A stretch of DNA of 64,000 nt from an uncultured Bacilli bacterium (GTDB lineage Bacteria; Bacillota_I; Bacilli_A; ML615J-28; CAG-313). Location: contig CAKONV010000006.1 in NCBI GenBank assembly GCA_934098295.1, positions 32,613 to 96,612 of the forward strand, given 5' to 3'. The notes under the pieces were generated by a model. That model was not told the DNA's origin and ran no database searches. It was given only the letters and a program-made list of their open reading frames with translations. The translations under genes were made by a program, and so were the position numbers. Of this stretch, positions 8,716-17,799 are shown in pieces (the first letter of the stretch is position 1; the number at the start of each line of letters is the position of its first letter).

Positions 8716-9351
8716 ATGGCTATAATTGAAAAAATTGAAAATATTAAACAACAAGTTTTAAAAATGAGCGATTGTGTTATTGAAAATATTACCGATGCTA
8801 TTAGTTTTTATTTAGGTAAAAATAAAATTAAAAGTATTAACGATGATTTAATCGATCAATATGAACGCTTAATTGAAGAAATGTGCATAAACGTTCTTTT
8901 AAGAGAACGCCTTTATGCCAAAGACTTAAAAGAAGTTACGGGAGTCTTAAAACTAGTATCTGATTTAGAACGTATTGGTGATCATGCGGAAGACATTTAT
9001 AACTTTTCTTTAAAACTAGAAAATTATAAGGAACCAAAAATTTTAGAAATTGAAGGACTTTCCATTTATGTTATGAACATGCTAAAACAAGCTATGAAAG
9101 CTTATATTGATAAAGACTATGATTTAGCTCAAAAAGTTATAAGTGAAGATGATTATGTCGATAATAAATATTTAGAAATTCTTGAAAAAATTTCGAATAA
9201 AAAAAATATTGATCAAGAATACTTACCATTTGCAATTTATACAACGCTTGTGGTAAAATATTTAGAGAGAATTGCTGATCATTCCGTAAATATTGCCGAA
9301 TGGGCAGTCTACATTTCTTCAGGATTTTATAAAGACAAAAATATAATATAA
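8716..9351 (+). CDS. phoU: Phosphate transport regulator PhoU
   Basis: A cytoplasmic helical-bundle protein that links transporter state to PhoR signalling. Both repeats carry the family metal-site pattern: DLERIGDHAEDI near residue 80 and YLERIADHSVNIAEW near 180. I take ATG 8716, one base after the pstB stop, giving 211 residues, the usual PhoU length. A longer reading from 8638 would overlap pstB by 77 bases with no family homology. Confidence 0.92.
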   Translation: MAIIEKIENIKQQVLKMSDCVIENITDAISFYLGKNKIKSINDDLIDQYERLIEEMCINVLLRERLYAKDLKEVTGVLKLVSDLERIGDHAEDIYNFSLKLENYKEPKILEIEGLSIYVMNMLKQAMKAYIDKDYDLAQKVISEDDYVDNKYLEILEKISNKKNIDQEYLPFAIYTTLVVKYLERIADHSVNIAEWAVYISSGFYKDKNII

Positions 9352-9365
9352 GGTGGTAGTAGAAA

Positions 9366-10034
9366 ATGAAAATGCTAGTATATTCAGTAGAAGATGATAG
9401 CGATATTGCGTTAATAATCAATAAAACTTTATCAAAACAAGGTTACATCGTTGAAACCTTTAATACCGGAAAAGCTTTTTGGACAGCTTTTATTGAAAAA
9501 AAACCTAGCATTATTTTATTAGATTTAATGTTACCCGATGAAAGTGGTGTTGAAATCTTAAAGAAGATTAGAAGTAATTCCTTATATAATAATATTCATA
9601 TTATTATTGTATCAGCTAAACATATGATTTTAGATAAAGTAGAAGGATTAGATTGTGGAGCTGATGATTATATCGAAAAACCTTTTGATTTACTAGAACT
9701 AATGGCAAGAGTTGATGCTCAAGCTAGAAGAGTAAACAATGATAAAACTTTAAATGTTGGTGACATTTTCTTAGATATCGATAAAAGAATCTGTAAATAT
9801 CAAAATAGGGAAATTGAACTAACAGGAAAAGAATTTGATATCTTAAATGCTTTAGTGACAAATTCACCTAACATTGTTAAAAGAGAAGAATTATTCGATC
9901 TAATTTGGGGTAGCGATAAAATCGTAGAAAGTAGAACTTTAGATATGCATATCAAAAGTTTAAGAAAAAAATTTAATGATGATGGGAATCTCATTAAATC
10001 AATTTATGGAGTGGGGTATAAATTAAATATATGA
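9366..10034 (+). CDS. phoP: OmpR-family response regulator PhoP
   Basis: A DNA-binding response regulator, here most likely PhoP of the phosphate regulon. The receiver domain (1-120) has acidic residues near 10-12, phospho-acceptor Asp53 in LLDLMLPDESG and the conserved Lys in IEKPFD. A winged helix follows at about 130-222 (ELTGKEFDILNAL ... RTLDMHIKSLRKK ... IYGVGYKL). It overlaps the kinase gene by four bases (ATGA). By position and the Pho boxes upstream of pstS it should activate this operon. Confidence 0.9.
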   Translation: MKMLVYSVEDDSDIALIINKTLSKQGYIVETFNTGKAFWTAFIEKKPSIILLDLMLPDESGVEILKKIRSNSLYNNIHIIIVSAKHMILDKVEGLDCGADDYIEKPFDLLELMARVDAQARRVNNDKTLNVGDIFLDIDKRICKYQNREIELTGKEFDILNALVTNSPNIVKREELFDLIWGSDKIVESRTLDMHIKSLRKKFNDDGNLIKSIYGVGYKLNI

Positions 10035-11689
10035 AAAAAAGATTAATTTTAACTAATTCAATTATTGTATCGCTAGCTTTAATTATTTTATTAAGTGTAT
10101 CATGCGTATTAATTAGTAAACAAAACTATGATACTTATAGTAATCAAATTAAAGATTATCTAACAATTGCTACTAAAATATTTGATGGTAGTAATGAAAA
10201 GAAAACCGTAGACATTGTTAAAAAAAGTAATAGTGATATAAGAATAACCATCATTGATACAAATGGTAAAGTTGTTATTGATAGTGATGCTACTAATGTT
10301 GAAGAAAATCATTTAGAAAGAGAAGAGTTGCAGGGAAGTAATTTAGGAAAAGTATTTAAAAGATATTCAACAACCCTAAAGAGAGATATGTTATACGTTG
10401 CTTCTTTAGATAATGGTTATTATGTAAGAATTGCCTTGCCTGTTGGTAGCGTAAGACATGTGATTAGTCTTTATGTAATTGTAAGTATCATGGTTTTAAT
10501 TTTAATTATTATTTTTTCTATCATTCTGATATCTTACGTAAATAAGCTAAGTTTAAATCCAATCAATAAAAATATGAAAAAACTAGCTGACCTTACAAGT
10601 GATAAAAAAATTAATGATGAGGTATCCATTGATGATTTACCAAGTCTTTTAAATGATATTCATCTTTCTCTAAACAAGAAAATTGAACTTATAAATAAAC
10701 AAAAAGAAGAAATGATTACTTTAATTAATTCTTTAAATCAAGGTTTGATTGTAATTAATAGTGAAGGTATTATTAAAATAATTAATAAAAAGTCTTTAGC
10801 TATTTTCAATGAAAACTTAGATAATGTAATTGAAAAAAATTACGTCTACTTATTTAGAGACCTTCATTTGCAGGATTTAATTAAAGATGTCTTAATTAAG
10901 AAAAATACCAACAAATATTTACTAAATATGGAATCCCAAATTTATAAATGTGTATTAGTGTTTACGCCTTCCTTTTGGACTAATGGCGGTGTTATCATCA
11001 CGTTAGAAGATGTAACCAAAGAAGAAAATTTAGATAAAATCAAAAGAGATTTCTTTCAAAATGCCTCTCATGAACTAAAATCACCACTTACAACAATTAT
11101 TGGTTATGAACAAATGATTACCGAAGGAATCATTGATGATGAAGAACAAATTAAACAATATTCTTTAAAGACTTTAAAAGAAGCTAAACGTATGAATAGT
11201 ATTATCATGGACATGCTAAATTTATCAGCTTTGGAACAAGAAGAAAAAGTTAAAAATAATGATGTTGATTTAAAGAAACTTATCCTAGAAATTATTGATT
11301 CTTTAAGTCAAAACATGCAAGATAAAAAAATCACCTTAGATACTTTTATTCTAGATACAACTATCAATGGTGATGAAAAACTTCTTGACGAATTAATTAG
11401 AAATTTAATTGATAATGCGATAAAATACAACAAAATAAATGGTAAAATTACGATTTCTTTAAAAAATAATGTTTTAAAAATAAGTGACACAGGTATCGGT
11501 ATCAGTGATGAAAATAAACAAAGAGTTTTTGAAAGATTTTACCGTGTCGACAAGGGACGAAGCAAAGAACAAGGGGGAACAGGCCTAGGGCTTGCCATAG
11601 TAAAACATATTTGCGAGTTATATGATTATAAAATCGAATTAGATTCTATTTTAGAAAAAGGAACAACGATTACCATTTATTTTAAATAA
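10031..11689 (+). CDS. phoR: Sensor histidine kinase PhoR
   Basis: The membrane kinase partner of PhoP. A first helix (about 9-29), an extracytoplasmic segment (about 30-143) and a second helix (about 144-170) precede a short linker. A PAS-like segment (about 225-330) and the HisKA box NASHELKSPLTTIIGYE with phospho-accepting His347 follow. The HATPase has RNLIDNAIKY (N box), SDTGIGIS (G1) and GTGLGLAIVKH (G2). At 552 residues it matches PhoR/WalK-type kinases. It is the last gene of the pst-pho operon and is followed by a terminator. Confidence 0.9.
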   Translation: MKKRLILTNSIIVSLALIILLSVSCVLISKQNYDTYSNQIKDYLTIATKIFDGSNEKKTVDIVKKSNSDIRITIIDTNGKVVIDSDATNVEENHLEREELQGSNLGKVFKRYSTTLKRDMLYVASLDNGYYVRIALPVGSVRHVISLYVIVSIMVLILIIIFSIILISYVNKLSLNPINKNMKKLADLTSDKKINDEVSIDDLPSLLNDIHLSLNKKIELINKQKEEMITLINSLNQGLIVINSEGIIKIINKKSLAIFNENLDNVIEKNYVYLFRDLHLQDLIKDVLIKKNTNKYLLNMESQIYKCVLVFTPSFWTNGGVIITLEDVTKEENLDKIKRDFFQNASHELKSPLTTIIGYEQMITEGIIDDEEQIKQYSLKTLKEAKRMNSIIMDMLNLSALEQEEKVKNNDVDLKKLILEIIDSLSQNMQDKKITLDTFILDTTINGDEKLLDELIRNLIDNAIKYNKINGKITISLKNNVLKISDTGIGISDENKQRVFERFYRVDKGRSKEQGGTGLGLAIVKHICELYDYKIELDSILEKGTTITIYFK

Positions 11690-11691
11690 CT

Positions 11692-11742
11692 AAAAAAAAA
11701 ACTTCACTAGTCTAATATTTATTAGATTGATGAAGTTTTTTT
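11692..11742 (+). terminator. Terminator after phoR
   Basis: An A-rich left arm ending ACTTCA pairs with TGAAGTTTTTTT at 11731-11742, and TCTAATA/TATTAGA pairs inside it. The hairpin ends in a T tract and closes the pst-pho operon. Confidence 0.85.
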
Positions 11743-11784
11743 AAATATTTTATTATTAAATAGGGATTTATAAGAAATTTATGG

Positions 11785-11790
11785 TATAAT
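11785..11790 (+). promoter_or_regulatory. Extended -10 promoter for the DUF4097 lipoprotein gene
   Basis: TATAAT at 11785-11790 is preceded by TGG, giving an extended -10 (TGnTATAAT). It is 39 bases before the start codon. No good -35 is visible, as expected for extended -10 promoters. Confidence 0.6.
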
Positions 11791-11828
11791 CTTAGGTGTG
11801 ATTTTAAAAGAAGGAAGGAGAATAAAAA

Positions 11829-12665
11829 ATGAAGAAATATTTATTAATAACAATTTTACTAGTGACCTTTTTGTTTGCTAGTTGTAAAAAAAATTATAGT
11901 TTAGGAGGATATTCTAGATATAATTATACAAATAGTGATAAGTATCAAATTCTAAACCAAAACAAAAAATTAAGATTAGAAAAAGGCGATATCATGAATA
12001 TTGATATTGATTACCTAACAGGAGATATCAATTTTATCAAAACAAATGAAGATACCATTTCTTTAGAAGAACAAATAAAAGAAGAAATGCAAGAAAATGA
12101 TTTATTACATTACTTCTTAGATGAGAAAACTTTAAAACTAAAATATGCTAAAAGTAATAAAAGATATAAAATACCAACTATAAAAAAAGTTTTAAACATC
12201 TATATACCTGAAAATATCGAATTAAAAGAATTAAAGATAACAACAATTAGTGGTGATTTAAATGTTAATGATATTAAACTTACCAATTTAAAAGTTGAAA
12301 CGGTAAGCGGTAATAGTAGTTTTAAAAACCTTTCTTCTAGTAGTTTTGATTTAAATAGTGTTAGTGGAAATATTGAAATTTCTAATACAATCGTTGAAAC
12401 AATAGAAATAGAAACGATAAGTGGAACTTGTAACCTTAATAAAAGTACAATTAATAAAGAAGCTAAATTTAATTCTGTTAGTGGGAGTATCATTTTAAAA
12501 GAAATGAATAATGTTAATTATAACATTGTTTTTGGCACCGTATCGGGAGTTTTCTATTCAAAACTAAAATATGATTATAACGATGAACATTATGTATTTG
12601 GAAATGGTAGTATAAATGTAAAAGTAGAAACAGTTAGTGGCGATTTTAGCTTAAAACAAGGATAA
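11829..12665 (+). CDS. DUF4097-type beta-helix lipoprotein
   Basis: A predicted surface lipoprotein of 278 residues with signal and lipobox FASC near residue 19. The mature part is a repeated beta-strand pattern with the recurring VSGN/ISGD/VSGS turn (TISGDLNV, TVSGNSSF, SVSGNIEI, TISGTCNL, SVSGSIIL, TVSGDFSL). This is characteristic of the DUF4097 adhesin-like fold. Its function is unknown. The SGNH hydrolase gene starts six bases downstream, so the two are probably cotranscribed. Confidence 0.75.
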   Translation: MKKYLLITILLVTFLFASCKKNYSLGGYSRYNYTNSDKYQILNQNKKLRLEKGDIMNIDIDYLTGDINFIKTNEDTISLEEQIKEEMQENDLLHYFLDEKTLKLKYAKSNKRYKIPTIKKVLNIYIPENIELKELKITTISGDLNVNDIKLTNLKVETVSGNSSFKNLSSSSFDLNSVSGNIEISNTIVETIEIETISGTCNLNKSTINKEAKFNSVSGSIILKEMNNVNYNIVFGTVSGVFYSKLKYDYNDEHYVFGNGSINVKVETVSGDFSLKQG

Positions 12666-12670
12666 TAAAT

Positions 12671-13936
12671 ATGATATCAATACCAAAAAAATATTATTTA
12701 GTAGTTAATGACCGCTTTGAATTATTTTTTAGGGGAGTAATTAGAATGCATAACCCCTATCAATACTATGTAAAAGCAGAATGTGTTAAAGGCTTTACGT
12801 ATAATCGTTATTTTACTTTTACGCCAACTAAAGAAGATATCGGTGAATATGAATTAAGCATTATTGTTTATGATGATGAAGGATGTATCATCGAAAAAAA
12901 ATCTACTACCTTAGTTGTAAATGAAGAAGTTTCTCCAATAAGAAAATTAAATGTTCTTTGTATCGGCGATAGTGAAACCGTTAATGGTGTGTGGCCTTAT
13001 GTAGGTTATTCCAAATTTGAAGGAAAATATCCTGATTCCTTAAATTTTATTGGTAAAATGAAAAAAGAAAAAATTGGATTTGAAGGATATGGTGGTTGGC
13101 AATGGAAAACTTTCTTTGATGATGAAAAGGAAAGTAGAATCTCGGAAGTTTGGATAAGTTGTAAACATCACTTAAAAGAAACAGATCTTAATAGTATTTG
13201 GATGAATGATGAATACGAATGGGTAATTGATGAAATTATGCCATTAAGGGTAAAATTTAGAAGAGGAGACTCTAATACGACCGTTGTAAATCCTGTTATT
13301 TCTTCTATTTTCAAACGGATGTTAAGCAATGAAACGTTAGAAGTTGAAAATTATGAATATGTTAATGCGAATCCTTTTTATAATCCTTTAACTAAAGAAC
13401 TAGATTTTAGATACTATCTTGAAAAGAATAATTTTCCTGAACCCGATTTGATTTTTACCTTTTTAACGGGTAATGGTTTATTTTTGCCATTTTCTAAAGA
13501 CTTTGTTCACAAAGAATACGCTCCCAAATTTCTTTCAAAACTTGCAAGTGCATTTCCAAATGCTTTAATTGCAACCATGGGAATTGAACTACCTTGTTGT
13601 AATGGGGGCGTAACCGCTTGTTATGGTGCTAGTGGATACTATAATGATTGGTATGGTTATGCCATCACGGCTTTTAATTATGATGAATGGTTAGAAGACT
13701 ATACTATAAATAGTAATCTAAAAGATTATTTAACTTATTTTGATGTTAAAAGTCAATTTGATAGTGAATACAACTACCCATATATTCTTGCTAATGTTAA
13801 TAATCGCTCCAATATTAAGGAAAGACTTGGTACTAATGGTCTTCATCCTTCTCTTGATGGTTATCAACAAATAGGCGATGCTTTTTACCGATTACTAGTT
13901 GAAATGATAAAAAAGTATAACAAAAAGAATAAATAA
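12671..13936 (+). CDS. SGNH/GDSL-family hydrolase
   Basis: A 421-residue esterase/acetylhydrolase-like protein. Block I is LCIGDSETVNG near residue 95-105 (GDS serine), the GYGGWQW segment supplies the block II glycine, TGNG is block III, and NGLHPSLDGYQQIGDAF supplies the catalytic Asp/His of block V. The first 90 residues form an extra beta domain. No signal peptide is visible although the upstream neighbour is a surface lipoprotein. The substrate, possibly acetylated polysaccharide, is not shown by the sequence. Confidence 0.8.
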   Translation: MISIPKKYYLVVNDRFELFFRGVIRMHNPYQYYVKAECVKGFTYNRYFTFTPTKEDIGEYELSIIVYDDEGCIIEKKSTTLVVNEEVSPIRKLNVLCIGDSETVNGVWPYVGYSKFEGKYPDSLNFIGKMKKEKIGFEGYGGWQWKTFFDDEKESRISEVWISCKHHLKETDLNSIWMNDEYEWVIDEIMPLRVKFRRGDSNTTVVNPVISSIFKRMLSNETLEVENYEYVNANPFYNPLTKELDFRYYLEKNNFPEPDLIFTFLTGNGLFLPFSKDFVHKEYAPKFLSKLASAFPNALIATMGIELPCCNGGVTACYGASGYYNDWYGYAITAFNYDEWLEDYTINSNLKDYLTYFDVKSQFDSEYNYPYILANVNNRSNIKERLGTNGLHPSLDGYQQIGDAFYRLLVEMIKKYNKKNK

Positions 13937-13939
13937 AAT

Positions 13940-13987
13940 AAGAACCTAAGCTTTTTAGTTTAATACTAAAACAACTTAGGTTCTTTT
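13940..13987. terminator. Bidirectional terminator between convergent genes
   Basis: AAGAACCTAAG at the left pairs with CTTAGGTTCTT at the right (near 13975-13985), with a second TTTTAGT/ACTAAAA stem inside. Flanking A and T runs let it serve both the SGNH gene on the plus strand and ktrA on the minus strand. Confidence 0.85.
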
Positions 13988-13996
13988 AAAATATAA

Positions 13997-14635
13997 TTAC
14001 TTAATTTTACTAATTACATTACTATTTCCAAAAATATAAATATGATCATTTTCTTTGAAAACATAAGAAGCGTCAGGTACTAAAACAGAACCATTCGATA
14101 AAATAGCAATAACATTTATGTTATATTTTTTTCTTAAGTTTAAATCAAGTAAGGTTTTTTCATGCCAACTCCTAGGAACTTCTATTTCAAAAATACTAAA
14201 TTTACTAGATATTTTTAGATAGTCTAAAAGATTAGTAGCATTGCACTTTACGGCTATTTTTTCTGCCATATCTTTTTCAGGATAAACCGTTTCGTTTGCT
14301 CCTGCCATCTTTAAAAATTTTGTTTGAATATCACTATTAGCCTTAGAGATAATATATTTTGCCCCTAATTCTTTTAAATGTGAAGTTATTTCTAGAGAAG
14401 CTTGAAAACTTTGACCAATAGCTACAATGCATGCGTCAAAATTTTTAATTCCTAAGTCATTCAAGACAATTTTATTCATACAGTCCCCAACATAAACATT
14501 CTCAAAATCATTAGATAATACTTCGATAACACTTTTATCATTATCAATGATACATACTTCATTACCCATTTCTTGAAGCTTATAAGCTAAATGTTTACCA
14601 AATTCACCAATTCCAATAATTAAAAAAGATTTCAT
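13997..14635 (-). CDS. ktrA: Ktr potassium uptake regulatory subunit KtrA
   Basis: The cytoplasmic gating ring of the Ktr potassium channel/transporter. The RCK_N Rossmann domain starts with IIGIGEFGKHLA near residue 5 and has the acidic IIDND that binds the adenine nucleotide. RCK_C covers about 140-212 (PRSWHEKTLLDLNLRKKYNI ... FKENDHIYIFG) and is the part that binds cyclic di-AMP in studied homologues. At 212 residues it is a KtrA/KtrC-type single-RCK protein. It follows ktrB by two bases on the minus strand. Confidence 0.9.
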   Translation of the reverse strand: MKSFLIIGIGEFGKHLAYKLQEMGNEVCIIDNDKSVIEVLSNDFENVYVGDCMNKIVLNDLGIKNFDACIVAIGQSFQASLEITSHLKELGAKYIISKANSDIQTKFLKMAGANETVYPEKDMAEKIAVKCNATNLLDYLKISSKFSIFEIEVPRSWHEKTLLDLNLRKKYNINVIAILSNGSVLVPDASYVFKENDHIYIFGNSNVISKIK

Positions 14636-14637
14636 GA

Positions 14638-15978
14638 TTAACCTACCAATACCTTTCCTTCTGGTTTTTCTAATAAAATTTGTTTACTTTCTTTAAATAA
14701 GAGATTAAATAGAGAGAAAGCACCTAATCTACCTATATACATTAAAAAAGTTAAAATTAATTTGGTTGCAATACTGCAATTACCAGAAAGGCCTAAACTA
14801 AGTCCAACCGTACATAATCCGGATATTACTTCAAATAAGACATTTTCTAAAGAACAATTGCTTTCAATAGCACAAATGATAAGAGTAGCTAGCAAAGTTA
14901 AGATTAAATAAGCTTCTACTAAAGCACTAGATTGTTTAATAATAGTATTGCGAATGCGTCTTTTAAATAAAACAGTATCCTTTTTTCCCTTAGATAAAAA
15001 GATTAGATTAGCGATAACAATTACAATAGTGGTAACTTTTACCCCACCAGCTGTTGACCCTGATGAGCCACCAATAAACATTAATATTATAGTTAAGAGT
15101 TTACCAGAACTTGTTAAATTATTTAAATCAAGAGCATTAAAACCAGCGGTTCTTGGAGTAACCGATAAAAATAGGGAATTAAGAATTTTATCAGATAAAG
15201 AAAGATTAGTAAAACTTCCTAAATTACCAATTTTTGTAAATTCAAAAATGAAATATAATAGGGCTGGGATAATAACTAATAAACCATTAAAAACGAGAAC
15301 AATTTTGGAATGTAGTTCGTATTTTTTAAAATTTAGCCCATGATCTAAGAAATCAGACCAAACAACAAATCCAAGTCCCCCCACAAGAATTAATCCCATA
15401 ATCGTTAAAAGTACAACCCAATCACTTTTAAAATTAATTAATGATACTCCAAATAAATCAAAACCGGCATTACAAAAGGCTGATATAGAATGAAATATTC
15501 CATAATAGATGGCATCAGATGCCTTCATTGTTTTACTGAAGCAGATTGATAGAATTACTGTTCCGCAAAGCTCAAAGAAGAACGTTAAGAAAACAATTCG
15601 GCCAATTAATTTGGTAACTCCCGAAATGTTATATCCACCGGCAGATTGCATAAGGACAGTACGATTATAAATACCAATGTTTTTTTTGAAAATCATAAAT
15701 ATTAGACTAATAATGGTCATAAACCCTAGTCCCCCAATTTGAATTAAACAAACAATAACAATTTGTCCAAACTTAGTCCACGAAGTTGTTGGAAAGGGAA
15801 TTAGTCCGGTTACACAAGTTGCACTAGTAGCAGTAAACAAGGCATCATACCAGTGAATTTTATCTTGAGTATTATTAGAAATAGGCAACAATAAAAGAAG
15901 AGTACCTATAATAATAGTAATAAAATATCCTAAAGACAATAAACCTACAATAGATAGGTGAAATTTTTTCTTTTGCAT
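14638..15978 (-). CDS. ktrB: Ktr potassium uptake membrane subunit KtrB
   Basis: The potassium-translocating subunit of the TrkH/KtrB superfamily, 446 residues. All four pore loops can be seen: TSATCVTGL, HSISAFCNAGFDLFG, SVTPRTAGFNALD and ISGLCTVGLS. Each contains the selectivity-filter glycine. The start is preceded by GGAGG. It forms a two-gene operon with ktrA. This is known to be a Na-dependent K uptake system in Bacillus; that detail is carried over from the family. Confidence 0.93.
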   Translation of the reverse strand: MQKKKFHLSIVGLLSLGYFITIIIGTLLLLLPISNNTQDKIHWYDALFTATSATCVTGLIPFPTTSWTKFGQIVIVCLIQIGGLGFMTIISLIFMIFKKNIGIYNRTVLMQSAGGYNISGVTKLIGRIVFLTFFFELCGTVILSICFSKTMKASDAIYYGIFHSISAFCNAGFDLFGVSLINFKSDWVVLLTIMGLILVGGLGFVVWSDFLDHGLNFKKYELHSKIVLVFNGLLVIIPALLYFIFEFTKIGNLGSFTNLSLSDKILNSLFLSVTPRTAGFNALDLNNLTSSGKLLTIILMFIGGSSGSTAGGVKVTTIVIVIANLIFLSKGKKDTVLFKRRIRNTIIKQSSALVEAYLILTLLATLIICAIESNCSLENVLFEVISGLCTVGLSLGLSGNCSIATKLILTFLMYIGRLGAFSLFNLLFKESKQILLEKPEGKVLVG

Positions 15979-15996
15979 TTTTTTCCTCCGTACCTA

Positions 15997-16024
15997 TTAT
16001 AGCACAATTTATTTAAAAAGCAAT
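15997..16024 (-). promoter_or_regulatory. Promoter of ktrBA
   Basis: Read on the minus strand, TTGCTT is followed after 16 bases by TATAAT (ATTATA at 15997-16002 on the plus strand), about 20 bases before the ktrB start codon. Confidence 0.65.
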
Positions 16025-16074
16025 TTTTTAAATTTTTTATCTAAAAAAATAGCACACATTTTAAGCAAAAATAG

Positions 16075-16080
16075 TATACT
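16075..16080 (+). promoter_or_regulatory. Likely -10 of the cysK-cysE operon
   Basis: TATACT at 16075-16080 lies 32 bases before the start of the cysteine synthase gene. The -35 region is weak. The ktrBA promoter faces away about 75 bases upstream. Confidence 0.45.
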
Positions 16081-16112
16081 AAAGTAAGATGTAAAAAAAA
16101 GGAAGTAAAAAT

Positions 16113-17012
16113 ATGATTTATAATAGTCCCTTAGAATTAATTGGTAAAACGCCAATTGTTAAAATAAATGATTTTTATGGCTTTAATAATTTATACGTAA
16201 AGATTGAAAAATTTAACCTAGCGGGCTCTATTAAAGATAGAGTAGCTTTATGTATAATTGAAAATGCCATTAAAAGTGGAAAAATTAATGAAGAAACAAC
16301 AGTAATTGAAGCTACGAGCGGTTCTATGGGAATAGCCTTAGCATCTATTTGTGCCCTTAAAAATTTAAAATGTATAATTGTTATGCCCTCTTCCATGTCT
16401 AAAGAAAGAATAAGTTTATTAAAGGCTTATGGAGCAACGGTTTTTTTAACAGGAAAAGAGGGTGGCATGAAGGAAGCAATTTCTAAAGTGAGCGAACTTT
16501 CTAAAAAATATAATAATAGTTTTATACCTTCACAATTTGATAATCCTGATTCGATTTTTACTCACTATACAACCACCGCAAGAGAAATTTATCAAGATTT
16601 AAACAATGTAGAATGTGTAGTATGTGGAATTGGTAGTGGGGGTAGTATTAGTGGAATTGGAAAATATTTAAAAGAAAAAAATAAGGATATTAAAATAATT
16701 GGCGTTGAACCATCATCTTCACCACTTATAAGTAAAAAAATAGTAGGTAAACATAAAATTGAAGGGATTGGAGCAAATTTTATTCCTCAAAACTTTAAAG
16801 CTAAATATGTTGATGAAATTGCCCTAGTTAGTGATGATGAAGCTATTAATTGTTCAAAAATGATGGCAAGAAAAAAAGGCTTACTAGTTGGTATTAGTTC
16901 AGGGGCCGTACTAGCCGTAGCTAAAAGATATTGTTCAAAATTTAAGAATGTCGTAGCAATTTTACCTGATGGTGGCGAAAGATATTTATCCGTAGAAGGT
17001 TTTATTGATTGA
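16113..17012 (+). CDS. cysK: Cysteine synthase-family PLP enzyme (CysK-like)
   Basis: A fold type II PLP enzyme that should make cysteine from O-acetylserine and sulfide. The PLP lysine is in AGSIKDRVA near residue 42. The phosphate-binding loop is GSGGSISGIGKYL and the C-terminal motif is LPDGGERYLS. The substrate loop is odd: EATSGSMGIALA replaces the usual TSGNTG, so the PLP-contacting Asn is Ser and the Thr is Met. The gene overlaps cysE by four bases, supporting a cysteine role, but the loop change leaves room for a different acceptor or donor. Length (299) is normal. Confidence 0.8.
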   Translation: MIYNSPLELIGKTPIVKINDFYGFNNLYVKIEKFNLAGSIKDRVALCIIENAIKSGKINEETTVIEATSGSMGIALASICALKNLKCIIVMPSSMSKERISLLKAYGATVFLTGKEGGMKEAISKVSELSKKYNNSFIPSQFDNPDSIFTHYTTTAREIYQDLNNVECVVCGIGSGGSISGIGKYLKEKNKDIKIIGVEPSSSPLISKKIVGKHKIEGIGANFIPQNFKAKYVDEIALVSDDEAINCSKMMARKKGLLVGISSGAVLAVAKRYCSKFKNVVAILPDGGERYLSVEGFID

Positions 17013-17731
17013 AATTATGTAAGAAAAGTATCAATAATCTTTTAAAAGAATTCTTAAATTATTTATATCCAACTTATTATTTTTCTAAAAGAACAAGAAA
17101 AAGAAAATTAAAACATGAATTAACAAAAATTTTTAAAAAATTAAAAGTAAAAGAATATAAGGTCGACACCTTTATAACATTTCTTGATCAATTAAAAGAA
17201 AACCAAAAAGAAGATTTAAAAAACTTTAAAGAAAAAGACCCGGCTTGTAACAGTTATGAAGAAGTTATTCTTTCTTATCCGGGCTTTTTGGCCATTATGG
17301 TTTATCGAATTGCTCATGAATTAGATCAAAATAAAGTTTCGCTCTTACCAAGAACTCTAAGTGAAATTGCCCATAATATTACAGGTATCGATATTCATCC
17401 TTCTGCTACCATTGGCAAACATTTTTTCATTGATCATGGAACCGGAATTGTAATTGGGGAAACTTCTTGGATAGGAGATAATGTTGCTGTTTATCATGGG
17501 GTTACACTGGGAGCTTTAAGCTTAAGCAACACCAAAGATTTAATTGGTAAGAAAAGACATCCTACCATCGGTAACAATGTTACCATTTATGCCAATGCGA
17601 CCATTCTTGGTGGTAAAACAATTATTGGTGATAATACTATTATTGGCAGTAATGTTTTAATAACGAAATCTATTCCTTCAAACATGGTAGTAAAGTTAAA
17701 AAATGATAATTATGAAATAGTAAAAAAATAA
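17009..17731 (+). CDS. cysE: Serine O-acetyltransferase (EpsC/CysE type)
   Basis: Makes O-acetylserine, the substrate of the enzyme encoded just upstream. It has an N-terminal helical part (about 1-120) and a left-handed beta-helix of hexapeptide repeats (DIHPSATIGKHFFIDHGTG, GETSWIGDNVAVYHGVTLGA, NNVTIYANATILGG). The catalytic His residues lie in DHGTG and YHGVTLG. I accept the TTG start at 17009, which overlaps the cysK TGA and has AGAAGG about ten bases upstream; there is no suitable ATG before the conserved part. Coupled translation is likely. Confidence 0.88.
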   Translation: MKLCKKSINNLLKEFLNYLYPTYYFSKRTRKRKLKHELTKIFKKLKVKEYKVDTFITFLDQLKENQKEDLKNFKEKDPACNSYEEVILSYPGFLAIMVYRIAHELDQNKVSLLPRTLSEIAHNITGIDIHPSATIGKHFFIDHGTGIVIGETSWIGDNVAVYHGVTLGALSLSNTKDLIGKKRHPTIGNNVTIYANATILGGKTIIGDNTIIGSNVLITKSIPSNMVVKLKNDNYEIVKK

Positions 17732-17799
17732 TTTAGCTAATATTTTAAAAAATAATTTATAAATTGATATAATAACTAAAAGAATGAGGAAAAAAGAAA

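Noticed and set aside
14948..15343. 131-residue plus-strand frame opposite ktrB
   Set aside because: It lies entirely within the conserved pore-loop-bearing region of ktrB on the other strand, with no start signals.
16113..17731. Mycoplasma-type genetic code (TGA read as Trp)
   Set aside because: TGA serves as a clear stop at the ends of cysK, smpB, patB-region genes and the methyltransferase, and Trp is coded by TGG throughout.
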